NCBI GenBank assembly: GCA_010094045.1
Contig: ML986588.1
Location: 434,001-498,000, forward strand
Length of the DNA stretch: 64,000 nucleotides
Source of the DNA: Lojkania enalia
Lineage: Eukaryota; Ascomycota; Dothideomycetes; Pleosporales
Direction: 5' to 3'
Notes under the pieces: generated by a model
What the model was told of the DNA's origin: nothing
What the model saw: the letters and a program-made list of their open reading frames with translations, nothing else
Database searches by the model: none
Program-made: the position numbers and the translations under genes
In this document: piece after piece, positions 31,788-41,432 of the stretch
Layout: the number at the start of each line of letters is the position of its first letter
How positions within the stretch are numbered: the first letter of the stretch is position 1

Positions 31788-34195
31788 TTAGAGACTAGCA
31801 TTACCCAGCTCATGCTCCTTCAGGTAATCCCCTCCCTTCTCCATAAACTCTGCTCTTGTAACGAAGGCTTTCTTTGATTCCGCTTTGCCCGCCCACTTTG
31901 CTGCTCCTCGCCATGCATCGAGGACGCGGTCCTTTGCTCTCCGCACCCCGAGCTCTAATTCTGCGGGGAGCACCGCTCTTAGCTCATCCTGAAGTCGCTC
32001 TTCAAAGCCCTGGAATAACGTGTTCCCACCGGTAAGAAAGATGTCCTTCAGGATGTCGTTCCTGTAGGGTGATTCCGCCAAACGTTCCGTCAAGATACCA
32101 GCAGCGATCTCCACAATGCCAGCTTGATCAAGGCCAGCGATCGTGGGCTGGAACACAACCTCGGGTACACGGATGCGCTCAACGTTGAGGTGGAGTTGGT
32201 GCGCCTGCTTCTGGGATTCAGGATCAAAAGGATAGGGGCCGTGGAGGAAAGCGTGAAGGAGGCTCTTGGTCCAATCGGTTTGAGCCTCCCTAGTGCTCTC
32301 CTCTGTGAAATTGGGGTCATGTTTAAGGAGCTGTGCTTCGATGTTCTTCAGCTCCCTATTCAGGTCTTCTTCCTCCTCATCATCGCTCTGCTCGCCAGTG
32401 GCAATAGTACGATAAACACCCCAGTCAGCGTCATCGGCGCCGAAGGTATCGTCGTCACCACCCCCTCGTCTTCGCTTCTTGGTTGGGTTGTCAGAGGCCA
32501 AATTTGCAATTGACTTCATGCGCATCTGGTTGGCTAGCGACTTGCGATTTCCAAGTTCTGCTTTGAGTCGCTCGCGGTCTCTCATTTTCTGTATTATCGC
32601 CTGTAATCTATTAGCAACCCAGCTTCCCCTCGAGCCTCGGGATACTAAAGCTCACCTGTCGTGCTATTCTCCTTTCCTCAACCCAATTTTCAAAGTCGTT
32701 CTCGCGCCTTTCATCATCAAGTCGCTGCTCTTCTGCTTGCCTTGCCTTTTCCTTCTCCTTCTCAGCCTTGGCACGTTGTCGCGCTTCATAATTTGATTTC
32801 AGAAGTTTCTGCTGTCGCTTCTGCTTGAGGCTTTCCTCGTCAAGTTGATCGTCTGGCACGTCTAGCAAAGGGAACGTGGGTTCCTCCTGCTGCTCCTCTT
32901 CTACGTCTCCTACATCTTTGTTTCTTGCTTTCTTAATGGATTTTTCTAGCTCTCGGACGCGCTTTTCAAGCTGGCTTTCGTCATCGAAATCATTTGACTC
33001 TAATATCCGCTTGCCCTCTTTCTTCGTCGTGTTTGCAAGCTGCGCCTGGAGTTGCACGTAGTATTCATACTCCTCTTCTTTCCTCTTTAGTTTTTCCAGC
33101 CTCATTTTAGCAGCTTGTGCCTGTAGCCTTCTTCCACTTTCCTTGCGTTTCTCAGCCGCTATTGCTAGCTCTTCCTCGGTCTTCTGTACCACCACTTGTT
33201 CGGTGTAAGGAAACTGGATAGTGTGATCCCTGTCTTCTAGGCCTGTCCATTCCAAGTAATGGCTGAGTTCGTTCTCATAATCCCGGCTAACGTAGCAATG
33301 GTCCCGAACTAAATCCTCGGCCTGCGTGTCACTGATTTTCCCAGGAAAAGCGGGGTATTTGAGTCGTAAAAGCTTGAGGAGGTATTCTGCGGACTGGGAA
33401 CGACCCCAATTTAGTCGAGTTGCTTGTGAAAGAAGGGCCTTTGATTCGATGACGGGAATTATGTGGGTAGATGAATAGGACGAGGATACGACAAGGCCGT
33501 TGCGACCGCCGTTATAAGAGTACGAGAAGAGGGAGTCGATTCCGTACGCGACTGAGGGGGCACCGTAGCACTCGAATAGTATCTCAGACATTGCTGTCCT
33601 CAGACGTTAGCATAATTCCAGGGCCGAGTATTCAACGACACTCGTACTCTTTCGCGTGTAGCCTAGGTTTGCAACAGGCTCCGTCATCACGATGGGCCTG
33701 TCTATGCCGCCATTCCGACCATCCACACCCAGCTTGATGAAGCAGTAATCAAGGACACCTTCCATGCAATCCCAGTTGTTGATGATGTTGCTGCCGGGCT
33801 CGTACACGTTCTTTGCTTGACCGCGCGCTGTGCCATCCGAGTAAATGTCTGATCCGACGAATGTAAAGGTACGCGCAATCCTGCGGTCTCTGTATCTTGC
33901 CATCAGTGGAGGGAGGGAGATACGAGGTTTCGAGTCGAAGGACCATCCTGCGCGAACGTTTGAGGAGCCTACGCTGCAGGTCAGCACTCACATTCGAGGG
34001 AGATGGCAATTAGGCGCAAGCACCATTATCAATCACGATGGCGGTATCCCTATTGCTGCATGCATGACCTTCGGTATCTATGGGCTTGAAGCCTTCGAAC
34101 GGTGGGTCGCTGACACTCCATATTTTTGCTGGCTCAGGCTTGGGCGAATTGCGCCCCGACGGCGGCGGCACTTCTGAGATGGCGGAGGGCGCCAT
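31788..34195 (-). CDS. arp5: Actin-related protein 5, INO80 chromatin-remodelling complex subunit
   Basis: Minus-strand exons 34024-34195, 33648-33968, 32656-33593 and 31788-32600 give 747 residues, typical for fungal Arp5. The actin fold opens with VIDNGSSNVRAGWSF and continues with WDCMEGVLDYCFIKLGV, TEPVANLGYTRKTMSEILFE and CYGAPSVAYGIDSLFSY. It is split by the large charged coiled-coil insertion characteristic of Arp5 (KRKEEEYEYYVQLQAQL and following). It ends with the actin-like LKDIFLTGGNTLFQGFEERL and RAEFMEKGGDYLKEHELGN. Arp5 pairs with Ies6 to couple the INO80 ATPase to nucleosome sliding; the IES6 gene is 1.2 kb away. Intron 1 uses a weak donor (GTGCTT) that is the only one keeping NGSS in frame; the other joins are conventional. 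Confidence 0.95.
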
Positions 34196-34660
34196 TGCGG
34201 AGAAGGGGGAGATGTGAAGACGAAAGGAGCTGAAGAAAGTTGGGTTAGTTCATGTCGCGAAATATTGGGTCAAGTGGCGAGGTAGGTCGCAGCAATTCTT
34301 ATTGAAGGCGTTTTAGATTCTACATCCGTGAGGCTCGACGTCCGCATCGCAGTCTCGGTGGTCCAAGCGCGAGCGCCGCTTCCGAAAGGGTTGGATAGCG
34401 CCAACATGAAATCGAGACAGAATTTTCAAGGCTCATACAAGATTCAATTTTACTTCATATATGCTCGTTCATTTATGCGGGTATCCTAGCTGTCCTTCGC
34501 ACGTCTCGAATCCGGAAAACAATGGTTGGTCTCTATCATCATATTTCATACAAACGTCAATACAGCCCAGCAATGCGGCTGTGTTTGCTGGAAGTCTAGC
34601 GCATTTCTCCTCCCCAGCTGCCATCCCAAGTTTCTGATTTGCTGCAACTCATTCCCATCT
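34196..34660. other. Intergenic between ARP5 start and DAD4 end
   Basis: About 465 bases serving as ARP5 promoter and DAD4 3'UTR. Nothing else seen. Confidence 0.55.
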
Positions 34661-35034
34661 TCATGAAGGGTCTTTGAGTCCATTGGTGGCTGTTCTTATG
34701 TTAGATGGATGTCACTAGCCGCAATCGGTCTCTTACCCTCAAGGTGGAAGAGAACATTAGACTGATAGTTCTTAAACATCTGGGCTACTAGCTCAACATC
34801 CATATTCTGAATGTTGATTTCTTGGAGATTCTTGTTCAACATCATGATCGCTTCGTTGAGTTTCTCCTACAACAGGGTGAGCAACCCTTGAACTGGCCGG
34901 CTTTGTGCTAGACTCACCACATTCACAATGATGCGGGAGATGAGGAGGCTCTGCTGGTGCTCGTGCGGGCTTTCCTGATGAATCAGTTAGCATTTCGTGT
35001 CAAATGTGCCTAGTGACTGATCTCTGTTCACCAT
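34661..35034 (-). CDS. dad4: DASH complex subunit Dad4 (outer kinetochore)
   Basis: Minus-strand exons 35032-35034, 34918-34974, 34737-34866 and 34661-34689 give 72 residues, the exact usual length of Dad4. The product reads [57 protein letters not shown] and [13 protein letters not shown], unmistakably Dad4. DASH forms rings on spindle microtubules and couples them to kinetochores. The first coding exon is only the ATG: the codon is followed at once by the donor GTGAAC, and the acceptor TCAG precedes GAA. Introns are 57, 51 and 47 bp. No frame longer than about 65 codons covers the gene, so automatic annotation can easily miss it. It lies between ARP5 and IES6. Confidence 0.93.
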
Positions 35035-35352
35035 ATCGACTTATCTGGATTGCGGCTTGGGTATAATACGTGGTTGTGTTGTTGTAGCGGACCGAAACGG
35101 GAAAGGACATGCCAAGAATAGGGCTGAATTCCCAGATCGACAACGCTGTCGCCCGGGACCTTCATCACCGACCCGCGTTCACCACAGCTTTCGATTATAG
35201 TTTGGTTACCCTTTCGACTTGCGCAAGCATCATTTCTGTGTAGTCAAATGCGCCCTTCATATTCGTCTTGATCTTCGCTAGCCCCCCCCTTCACTCACCG
35301 ACACGCTGAACAGTGCTCCCCGGATTTATCTAGTCTTTCGAATAACTTCGAG
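35035..35352. promoter_or_regulatory. Bidirectional promoter region between DAD4 and IES6
   Basis: About 320 bases between divergent start codons. Contains a C run (35283-35289) and pyrimidine-rich patches before the IES6 ATG, but no defined element recognised. Confidence 0.5.
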
Positions 35353-35937
35353 ATGGCGCCTTTAACAGCCGCCTCCGATGAGAAGACGCATCAGGCTTTG
35401 CTCGACAAGCTGGACATATACGCTATCTCCAAATCCTTTCGAAACCCGCACTGGAAGCCACCACAGCGCCGCAACAAGAACGTCAAGCAGATCCTCGCTG
35501 AAGTATCACGCAAGGAAGCTTCAGTCATGGCTACGCAAAACAACAGCGGCGCATCCACCCCCGTCCTTCCGCATTCAGAGGCTTTGACCGGCGGCGCCTC
35601 GACGCCCGTTGGTAACCACCAGCCACCGAATATCGCGCAGGCCGCGCGCAACTTGAGTACGCTCGTGCTCGAGAAGAACACCAGAGCTGCAATGGGCGCG
35701 AGCCCAGCCAATGGTGGACCTGCGGCTACCTATACCAACATTGAGTCCGCCCCGAGCTTCCACCCGAATAGCCAGAGGAGGTACTGTGATATCACCGGTC
35801 TTCCTGCGCCATACACAGACCCGAAAACGAGGCTGAGGTATCATAACAAGGAGATTTTTGGTGTTATTAGGACTATGCCTCAGAATACTACCGAGAGTTA
35901 CTTGGCTGCCCGCGGAGCGCACACAGTCCTCAAATAA
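35353..35937 (+). CDS. ies6: INO80 complex subunit Ies6 (YL1 C-terminal domain)
   Basis: Single-exon gene of 194 residues. The N-terminal part has the family segment ISKSFRNPHWKPPQRRNKNV KQ. The middle is low-complexity (Ala/Ser/Gly). The C terminus is a YL1_C domain at about residues 140-185: RRYCDITGLPAPYTDPKTRL, then RYHNKEIFGVI. Ies6 binds Arp5 to form the INO80 module that contacts nucleosomes and histone H2A.Z. It is transcribed away from DAD4, and ARP5, its direct partner, lies on the far side of DAD4. The start is the first ATG in frame and precedes a typical N terminus (MAPLTAASDEKTHQ). Confidence 0.93.
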   Translation: MAPLTAASDEKTHQALLDKLDIYAISKSFRNPHWKPPQRRNKNVKQILAEVSRKEASVMATQNNSGASTPVLPHSEALTGGASTPVGNHQPPNIAQAARNLSTLVLEKNTRAAMGASPANGGPAATYTNIESAPSFHPNSQRRYCDITGLPAPYTDPKTRLRYHNKEIFGVIRTMPQNTTESYLAARGAHTVLK

Positions 35938-36702
35938 GATGGCTTTGTGATGCCTGGTTCATGGCTTACACTGTTCACCCGGCCGGCTACTGTAGTATAT
36001 ACTTTGCGGCAGCGTGTTCACCGGAGAAACACAATGGCGGTTATGAGAGCCAGCATGGGAATTTTTGCGGAGGCAAGATGAAACAGCTATCAGTAGCGTC
36101 TCTCGGGGCTCTGCTGCGGCATGTACGGACATCAAAGTCAAGCCCATTCCACCCACCTAACTCCTTTCGAAGAAAGGCTCAAGAATGCGCTCCGGCTTAA
36201 TCGTGTTCGTGGATATTCTTCGCCTGTGGGACGGGATACCAGGGGGCTCGAGGGAGCATCCCTAGTCACAGCGTGCTGGCACGCCGCGGTCAAGGCGGTA
36301 TATCTACTATTTACCAATAGTCATATCATGCTCGAGAGCATAAAGGGTATATCAATCAATTCAGCATCTTTATTCACAGTCGTCGCTGGAGTGTTCATGG
36401 TGCTTTTCGTTCTGGTGTGTAGAGTTTTGTTTCGAGTGAGGATAAGCTCGAAAATGCGCGGGTTCCCGCAAGACGGCAGATGACAGGGGTCGGCGATCTA
36501 GTCGGGCCGACGCCGACCGCGCCTCACGGTCTCCCTCAGATGCGCATCTGGACACGAGACAAAAAAGTAATCCACCGACAAGACACCACATATGACAGCG
36601 GCACTCTCCATCCAGGCAGCAGTACGTGCCTGAACCTCCCGACTTAAGCTTTACGCTTTGTCTTCCCTTTCCTTCTACCTGCCTTCCCCGCGACCGCTCA
36701 AA
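35938..36702. other. Intergenic between IES6 and GOT1, no gene seen
   Basis: About 765 bases. The last 100 bases before GOT1 are pyrimidine-rich (CTTCCCTTTCCTTC), typical of a fungal core promoter. Short frames elsewhere lack motifs. Confidence 0.55.
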
Positions 36703-37357
36703 ATGCCTACTATGTGGCTTTCAGATTCCCAAAGTAAGCGCAATTTCATGAGCTACGCAATCTTGGGCCTGGGAGAACAGTGCTAAGATTCTACGTGTAG
36801 AGATTGGAGTCGCCTTCTGCTCAGGGGGTAGGTACGCGCATGCAGCCACGAAGAAATAGAGAGTCCTGGATGATTGACAGGTAGTACAGGCGGCTTCTTT
36901 CTGCTGGGCGGCGTTATGATGTTTTTTGACCGCGCAATGTTCGTTTCCTCTTCCCAATTCATTCCCTCTCTTTAACAGCGCTCTAGGCTAGCAATGGGCA
37001 ACGTAAGGGTCCCTTCCTTCCTCCGTTCACCTTCCTGATCCCCGCCTAATCCCCACCTAGATACTCTTCCTAATAGGCCTCACGCTTATAATCGGCGTCC
37101 AAAAAACCGCTCTTTTCTTTGCCCGCCGTCAAAAATGGAAAGGCACGGCCGCCTTCGCTGCAGGCATAGCGCTGATCCTACTCCGCTGGCCTTTCTTCGG
37201 TTTCCTGATCGAACTGTATGGCATATTGGTCCTATTTGGCGACTTCTTCGCGACGATTGCCGGATTCGTGGGGAACGTGCCGGTAGTAGGTCCGTATATT
37301 GCGCAGGCGCTGGAGAAGATTAGCGGCGGAAGGCGTAATGCCGAGTTACCGGTTTGA
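36703..37357 (+). CDS. got1: Got1-family Golgi transport membrane protein
   Basis: Five exons, 36703-36733, 36801-36827, 36890-36938, 36987-37002 and 37061-37357, give 139 residues, the normal Got1 length. The product begins MPTMWLSDSQKIGVAFCSGG, continues FFLLGGVMMFFDRAMLAMGN and ILFLIGLTLIIGVQKTALFF, and ends GPYIAQALEKISGG. It has four hydrophobic spans. Got1 acts in ER-Golgi and Golgi vesicle fusion. Exons 2 and 4 are microexons of 27 and 16 nt. Intron 3 uses GTTCGT and the acceptor CTCTAG (a nearer AACAG breaks the frame), so that join rests on the conserved protein reading. Confidence 0.92.
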
Positions 37358-38639
37358 AGAAAAAGTTTCGAGAGGGGTGGGGAGTGGCAAATGCTTCACT
37401 AGGAAGCGAGAAATTTGTAGGAGTTTGGGGCTTTTGTATGATAAATGTTCCACAGGAGTCTTCTCGAGTTATTGGTCTAGCGTATCGTTACCGTGCATAG
37501 GAACGAAGAACAATTCTGGGTTTGTGTTTCGATACTCCTACAATGAAGCCGTAGATAGGATTCCAATACAGGGTCGTTCTGTTCAAGTTATTTCATTCTT
37601 ATTGCCTTATGACTCTGTTCTTCAGCGGCTAGATATGAACATGGGACTGGTGACTGCCCTGGACTTCCCCACTCAGATCCCGCGACCTGATTATTCCAAA
37701 CATCAAACTATGAGCACTGGAAGACATATACTTAGCCTCAGCACTTTGTCCCCTTGTAACCGTGCATCGTTCTCTCAGAAAAAAAGAAGTCTGAAGGCTG
37801 GCGTGGGCGAGCTGACCCATGTCTAGTGCCCTACCGTATAATTCCTAGATATTCTGGGAATCGAAAACAAAAATATGATAGTCCCTAAGTCTCGGGAGAT
37901 AGGAATCGTGCATCCAACTGACCGTGTTTTACCCCGGTGATTATATTGTGGGTAACGACGAGGCGATAGTTACTAGAAACGACGCAGGACGCGAGAAATA
38001 GTTCACAACCTAGCGGGCCTCGTTTGCAGTAAAAGCAAGAAGCATCTGCACACCTGGATAGATCGCAACCTGGACAAAACAGGGTGTAGACGATGCCATC
38101 GGGATCTCATTGACCCATTGGCTAGGCGATCTCGATCGGTCCTCCGTCCTCAATATGAGAGTGGGACTACGGCGGTGAAGGATAGCCTGTCTGACATATC
38201 TGTCTCGCATACTCCATTGCCAATCTCTAAAGCATCTCCCGCAAATGTACATAAACCTCCCCCTTCCCAGTCCCATTCCAACACCAACCTTAACCACTAA
38301 CTCAGAAATTTCATTCCACAGAACCTATAATTAATCCTTCGACAAGCATCCTCAACCGACATCACACTCGAGATTCGCATCACAACCATCACGCAAAACC
38401 TAACCGAGAAAGCAGAGAATAGAATATATTTCTCTTCTTTCTCTTCTTCTTCCTCCAACAATGCAACCATCCATAAGCCACTAAAACAAGAAGCAAAAAA
38501 ATTAGACATGCAAATCACCCAATGCCAACAAGAAAAGAAAAAGAAACCATGCTATGTGCTAATAAAAGTGCGATAAAAAAAAGAATCGAGAGACAAATGC
38601 AAACGCCTCCCAATGACTTTCCCAATTTCCTTCTACGCT

Positions 38640-38670
<31 letters not shown>

Positions 38671-38786
38671 CCAATGTATTCCAATTCGTTCATTGCCTTC
38701 ATTTCCCGCGTGAATAATCCTCATCTTACCATCCAATCCGGGCTAAATCCGTACAGTGCGTAGATCTCACCAACGCCCTACGAAGT
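37358..38786. other. Convergent intergenic region with an A26 tract
   Basis: About 1.4 kb between the 3' ends of GOT1 and the phosphatase gene. It contains a 175-codon plus-strand frame (37299-37826) that overlaps the GOT1 end in another frame and has no domain. AT-rich toward 38600. Both 3'UTRs should be here. Confidence 0.5.
38641..38666. repeat. Homopolymer A tract
   Basis: Twenty-six consecutive A on the plus strand (about; preceded by CTA), about 120 bases past the phosphatase stop codon. On that gene's sense strand it is a T tract. Confidence 0.85.
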
Positions 38787-41432
38787 TTATGCACTCCTCG
38801 GATGCTCATGCTGCTCAACAAGCCACTCCAACACACTCTCGTAACAGAGCACAAACTGGCGCAGACTCTGTACCATGCTAAGCCTCTGGTGTCTGAAGTC
38901 CTCGACCGTTTTCTCTATGAGATCCATCTCATCGTCGGCTATCCACGAGCCATTCACACCATTCTCATTATCTTCTGTGACCGAGTCCGTTTTCTTCATC
39001 GAGGGTTTTGTCTTCTCGTTCATACGGATACACTCTCGTGCGTTGTTGGCCTGCCGCTGTCGTTTCAACATATCGACGACGGTATCGACTGTACAGAATG
39101 TCCCAGTTCGTCCACATCCGGCAGAGCAGTGTACAAGAACTGGCCTCGAATTCGGTGGATCCGGTTTTGAGGCGCTCGTTGTGCCATTAACTTGTCGAAC
39201 CACTGCATCGCACTGCTCAATCAGACCGAGCAAGTGCGCTGGATGCGCCGGTGCGCCAAAGTCCGGCCAGTGAGAGTATTGGAGCTGGGTTATTTCACGC
39301 ATACGTTCAAAAGGCTCTTCTGAATTGGTGAGAGCAAATTTGCGGACGATAACATAGGGCTGCTCTGATGAGGGTGATGTGTTGGATGACTCTCTAGCGA
39401 GGTTGGGCTTCGGAGGGTTAGTTGCGCGACGTTGACCTGCGGTGGGTCTATCTTTGCTGTGATGGCGATGGATACGTGAGGGCTCAAGGGATGCACGGCG
39501 CTCTCCTAAAAGATTAAGATGGAGGTGATTGTACTGGCCTTGGGACCAGTAATTGTGTGCTTTCGTCTGGCCGCCCTCTTGTTCAGCGGTCAACATTACG
39601 ATCACACGGACATCCTGCTGCCAAACAACATCCCAGAAGTCATTGAAGGTTGCAGGAAGCGGGCCTTGCGTGGCAATGTAACGCTTATTGGATAAGCTGG
39701 CTTGGATGTGGTTCGCGTTAACATAGTCACAACCTCCTTCAGGGACACCCTGTAGCTTGACCCTAGAGTGCTCATAGGGCCAAATACTGTTATAGCGGTT
39801 CTTGGACCCTTTCTCAATTCCAGCAATCTGTATGCATTTGCCCGAGTTTGGGCCCTGACCGGGCGTTCCATAGACGACTTTTCCTGAAAGAGCTTCCTGC
39901 ATACGCTTCTGTTCTCTCCTTTCGATTTGTAGGAACTTGTCTGAAACGAGTTTCCCGTGATCGTTCTCGTCCCCTGCCATCCGTAACCAATGTGGGAGAT
40001 CTTCCTCTATCTGAGGCGTCATTGCAGCCGGGTGCTTGATTGATAGTTGTCCAACGCCTCCAATGAGGTCCATGTTCTGACGAATATTACCGAAGAAAGG
40101 ATTCGCTGCATTCTGGGTAGCCGGCATAGGGCACCCACCGATGACGGGAGCAACGGAAGGCCGATTGCTCGAGTCAAGTTGAAGGGAAGGTTTTCCGGAA
40201 GCTGGGCTCTGCATTGTGTCATGGGTGATCCATAGCGGAAAGGAAGCTGAAAACTCTTGGAAACCGCCACGAATGATATAAGACCCGCCCGCCCATCCCT
40301 CATTTGTAAACTTCTTGAGTGTGTTTACACAGGTTGCGGCGTCCTTTATTTGAGAGGAATTAGTATCGTAAACAATGATGTACTTGCAACTCCTCCATCT
40401 CTCGAATTTTTCCCGATCAGTCTCTTCCTTGAACGTGTCTGCTAGCTTCTGAACATTAAATGATGGCCTTTTTAATAGAGTTGTAGGGATGCAAAGACTA
40501 AGCGCGCCTGCTATGCGGCCCTTTGCGAACTGAGTAGAAACGCGAAGATCAAGTAGTAGAACCTCTTCCTCGGCAGATTCAAGAATGTTAACTATGTGCT
40601 GCGGGGTGACAAGAGTTGGTCCATTAGTCCTGTGGTCATCTTCAATGCTTGCGGGAAGAGTCTCTGCCCGTTGCTTGGGAATAGAATAAGCCTGTACTGA
40701 GCTGTTTGGAGGCAGAGACGACCGTGGATTTCGCTCCTCAACGAACTTCGCCAACTCTTCAGTCCGACCAAAATTTTCGCTGTCGGTGAAACTTGCGGGA
40801 GAATTCCGCCGTGGACGATCAGGGAACAGGGGATTTTCAGTCGAGAGTAGCCTCTTCGGCGAGCGTGGTTTGGGTGAACTCTGGTCATCGTCTTTGCTGT
40901 CACTGGTGGTGTCATCGGGTATCATTGGTGCCGATTTCATTGAGGTAGGGGATAAGGGAGGTTTAAGCGATCCAAAAGCTGAGCCCTTGGGAGGGCCGCC
41001 GGGAGTGTGCATAGCGCCGAAATTTCCCAGTTTGAACCCATTGTTGTTTTCCGATTGTCTCTTAAATTGTTCGAAGTCTGGATTCTGGTCGACGGGGATG
41101 ACTCGAGGCGACGCGGCGGCAGTGGAGCGTACATTGGACGACGGCGGGCTCCAGTTGCCACGGATATGCTGTGCTGCACCGGATGCGAAGACATCAGCAT
41201 TGGGGTCGATCTGTAGGCCAAAGTAGTTGGGGCTAGGTGTCTTTGGGTCCTGAGTGACATGGCCGGGGGTCTTCAGCTCGTTCATGCGGCGGGGCGTGAG
41301 GGCCGGTGGGTTAGTCTTTACGGGGCTCGATCGCGAGGTGGAATGTCTGGACACAGGCGTCGGTCGCGAGGAGCGTGGCTGGGCGGCGTGCGACGACTCT
41401 CGCGGGCGAGGAGAGAGGGCAGGTGTTGACAT
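38787..41432 (-). CDS. Rhodanese plus protein tyrosine phosphatase (Pyp1/Ptp2/Ptp3-type, MAPK phosphatase)
   Basis: Single-exon gene of 881 residues. The N-terminal 280 residues are Ser/Pro-rich and probably regulatory. A rhodanese-like domain lies at about 285-405 (EEEVLLLDLRVSTQFAKGRI, YIIVYDTNSSQIKDA, GSYIIRGGFQEF). It has no Cys at the active loop, so it is likely non-catalytic and may serve MAPK docking. The PTP domain covers about 480-880: RYNSIWPYEHSRVKL, CDYVNANHIQASL, YIATQGPLPATFNDFWDVVW, WPDFGAP near 720, and the P-loop HCSAGCGRTG at 768-777 with catalytic Cys769. This arrangement matches fungal Pyp1/Pyp2 and Ptp2/Ptp3, which dephosphorylate stress MAP kinases such as Hog1/Sty1. 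Inserts of low-complexity sequence interrupt the PTP domain. Confidence 0.92.
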   Translation of the reverse strand: MSTPALSPRPRESSHAAQPRSSRPTPVSRHSTSRSSPVKTNPPALTPRRMNELKTPGHVTQDPKTPSPNYFGLQIDPNADVFASGAAQHIRGNWSPPSSNVRSTAAASPRVIPVDQNPDFEQFKRQSENNNGFKLGNFGAMHTPGGPPKGSAFGSLKPPLSPTSMKSAPMIPDDTTSDSKDDDQSSPKPRSPKRLLSTENPLFPDRPRRNSPASFTDSENFGRTEELAKFVEERNPRSSLPPNSSVQAYSIPKQRAETLPASIEDDHRTNGPTLVTPQHIVNILESAEEEVLLLDLRVSTQFAKGRIAGALSLCIPTTLLKRPSFNVQKLADTFKEETDREKFERWRSCKYIIVYDTNSSQIKDAATCVNTLKKFTNEGWAGGSYIIRGGFQEFSASFPLWITHDTMQSPASGKPSLQLDSSNRPSVAPVIGGCPMPATQNAANPFFGNIRQNMDLIGGVGQLSIKHPAAMTPQIEEDLPHWLRMAGDENDHGKLVSDKFLQIERREQKRMQEALSGKVVYGTPGQGPNSGKCIQIAGIEKGSKNRYNSIWPYEHSRVKLQGVPEGGCDYVNANHIQASLSNKRYIATQGPLPATFNDFWDVVWQQDVRVIVMLTAEQEGGQTKAHNYWSQGQYNHLHLNLLGERRASLEPSRIHRHHSKDRPTAGQRRATNPPKPNLARESSNTSPSSEQPYVIVRKFALTNSEEPFERMREITQLQYSHWPDFGAPAHPAHLLGLIEQCDAVVRQVNGTTSASKPDPPNSRPVLVHCSAGCGRTGTFCTVDTVVDMLKRQRQANNARECIRMNEKTKPSMKKTDSVTEDNENGVNGSWIADDEMDLIEKTVEDFRHQRLSMVQSLRQFVLCYESVLEWLVEQHEHPRSA

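Noticed and set aside
37299..37826. 175-codon plus-strand frame after GOT1
   Set aside because: It overlaps the GOT1 3' end in another frame and has no recognisable domain; likely 3'UTR.
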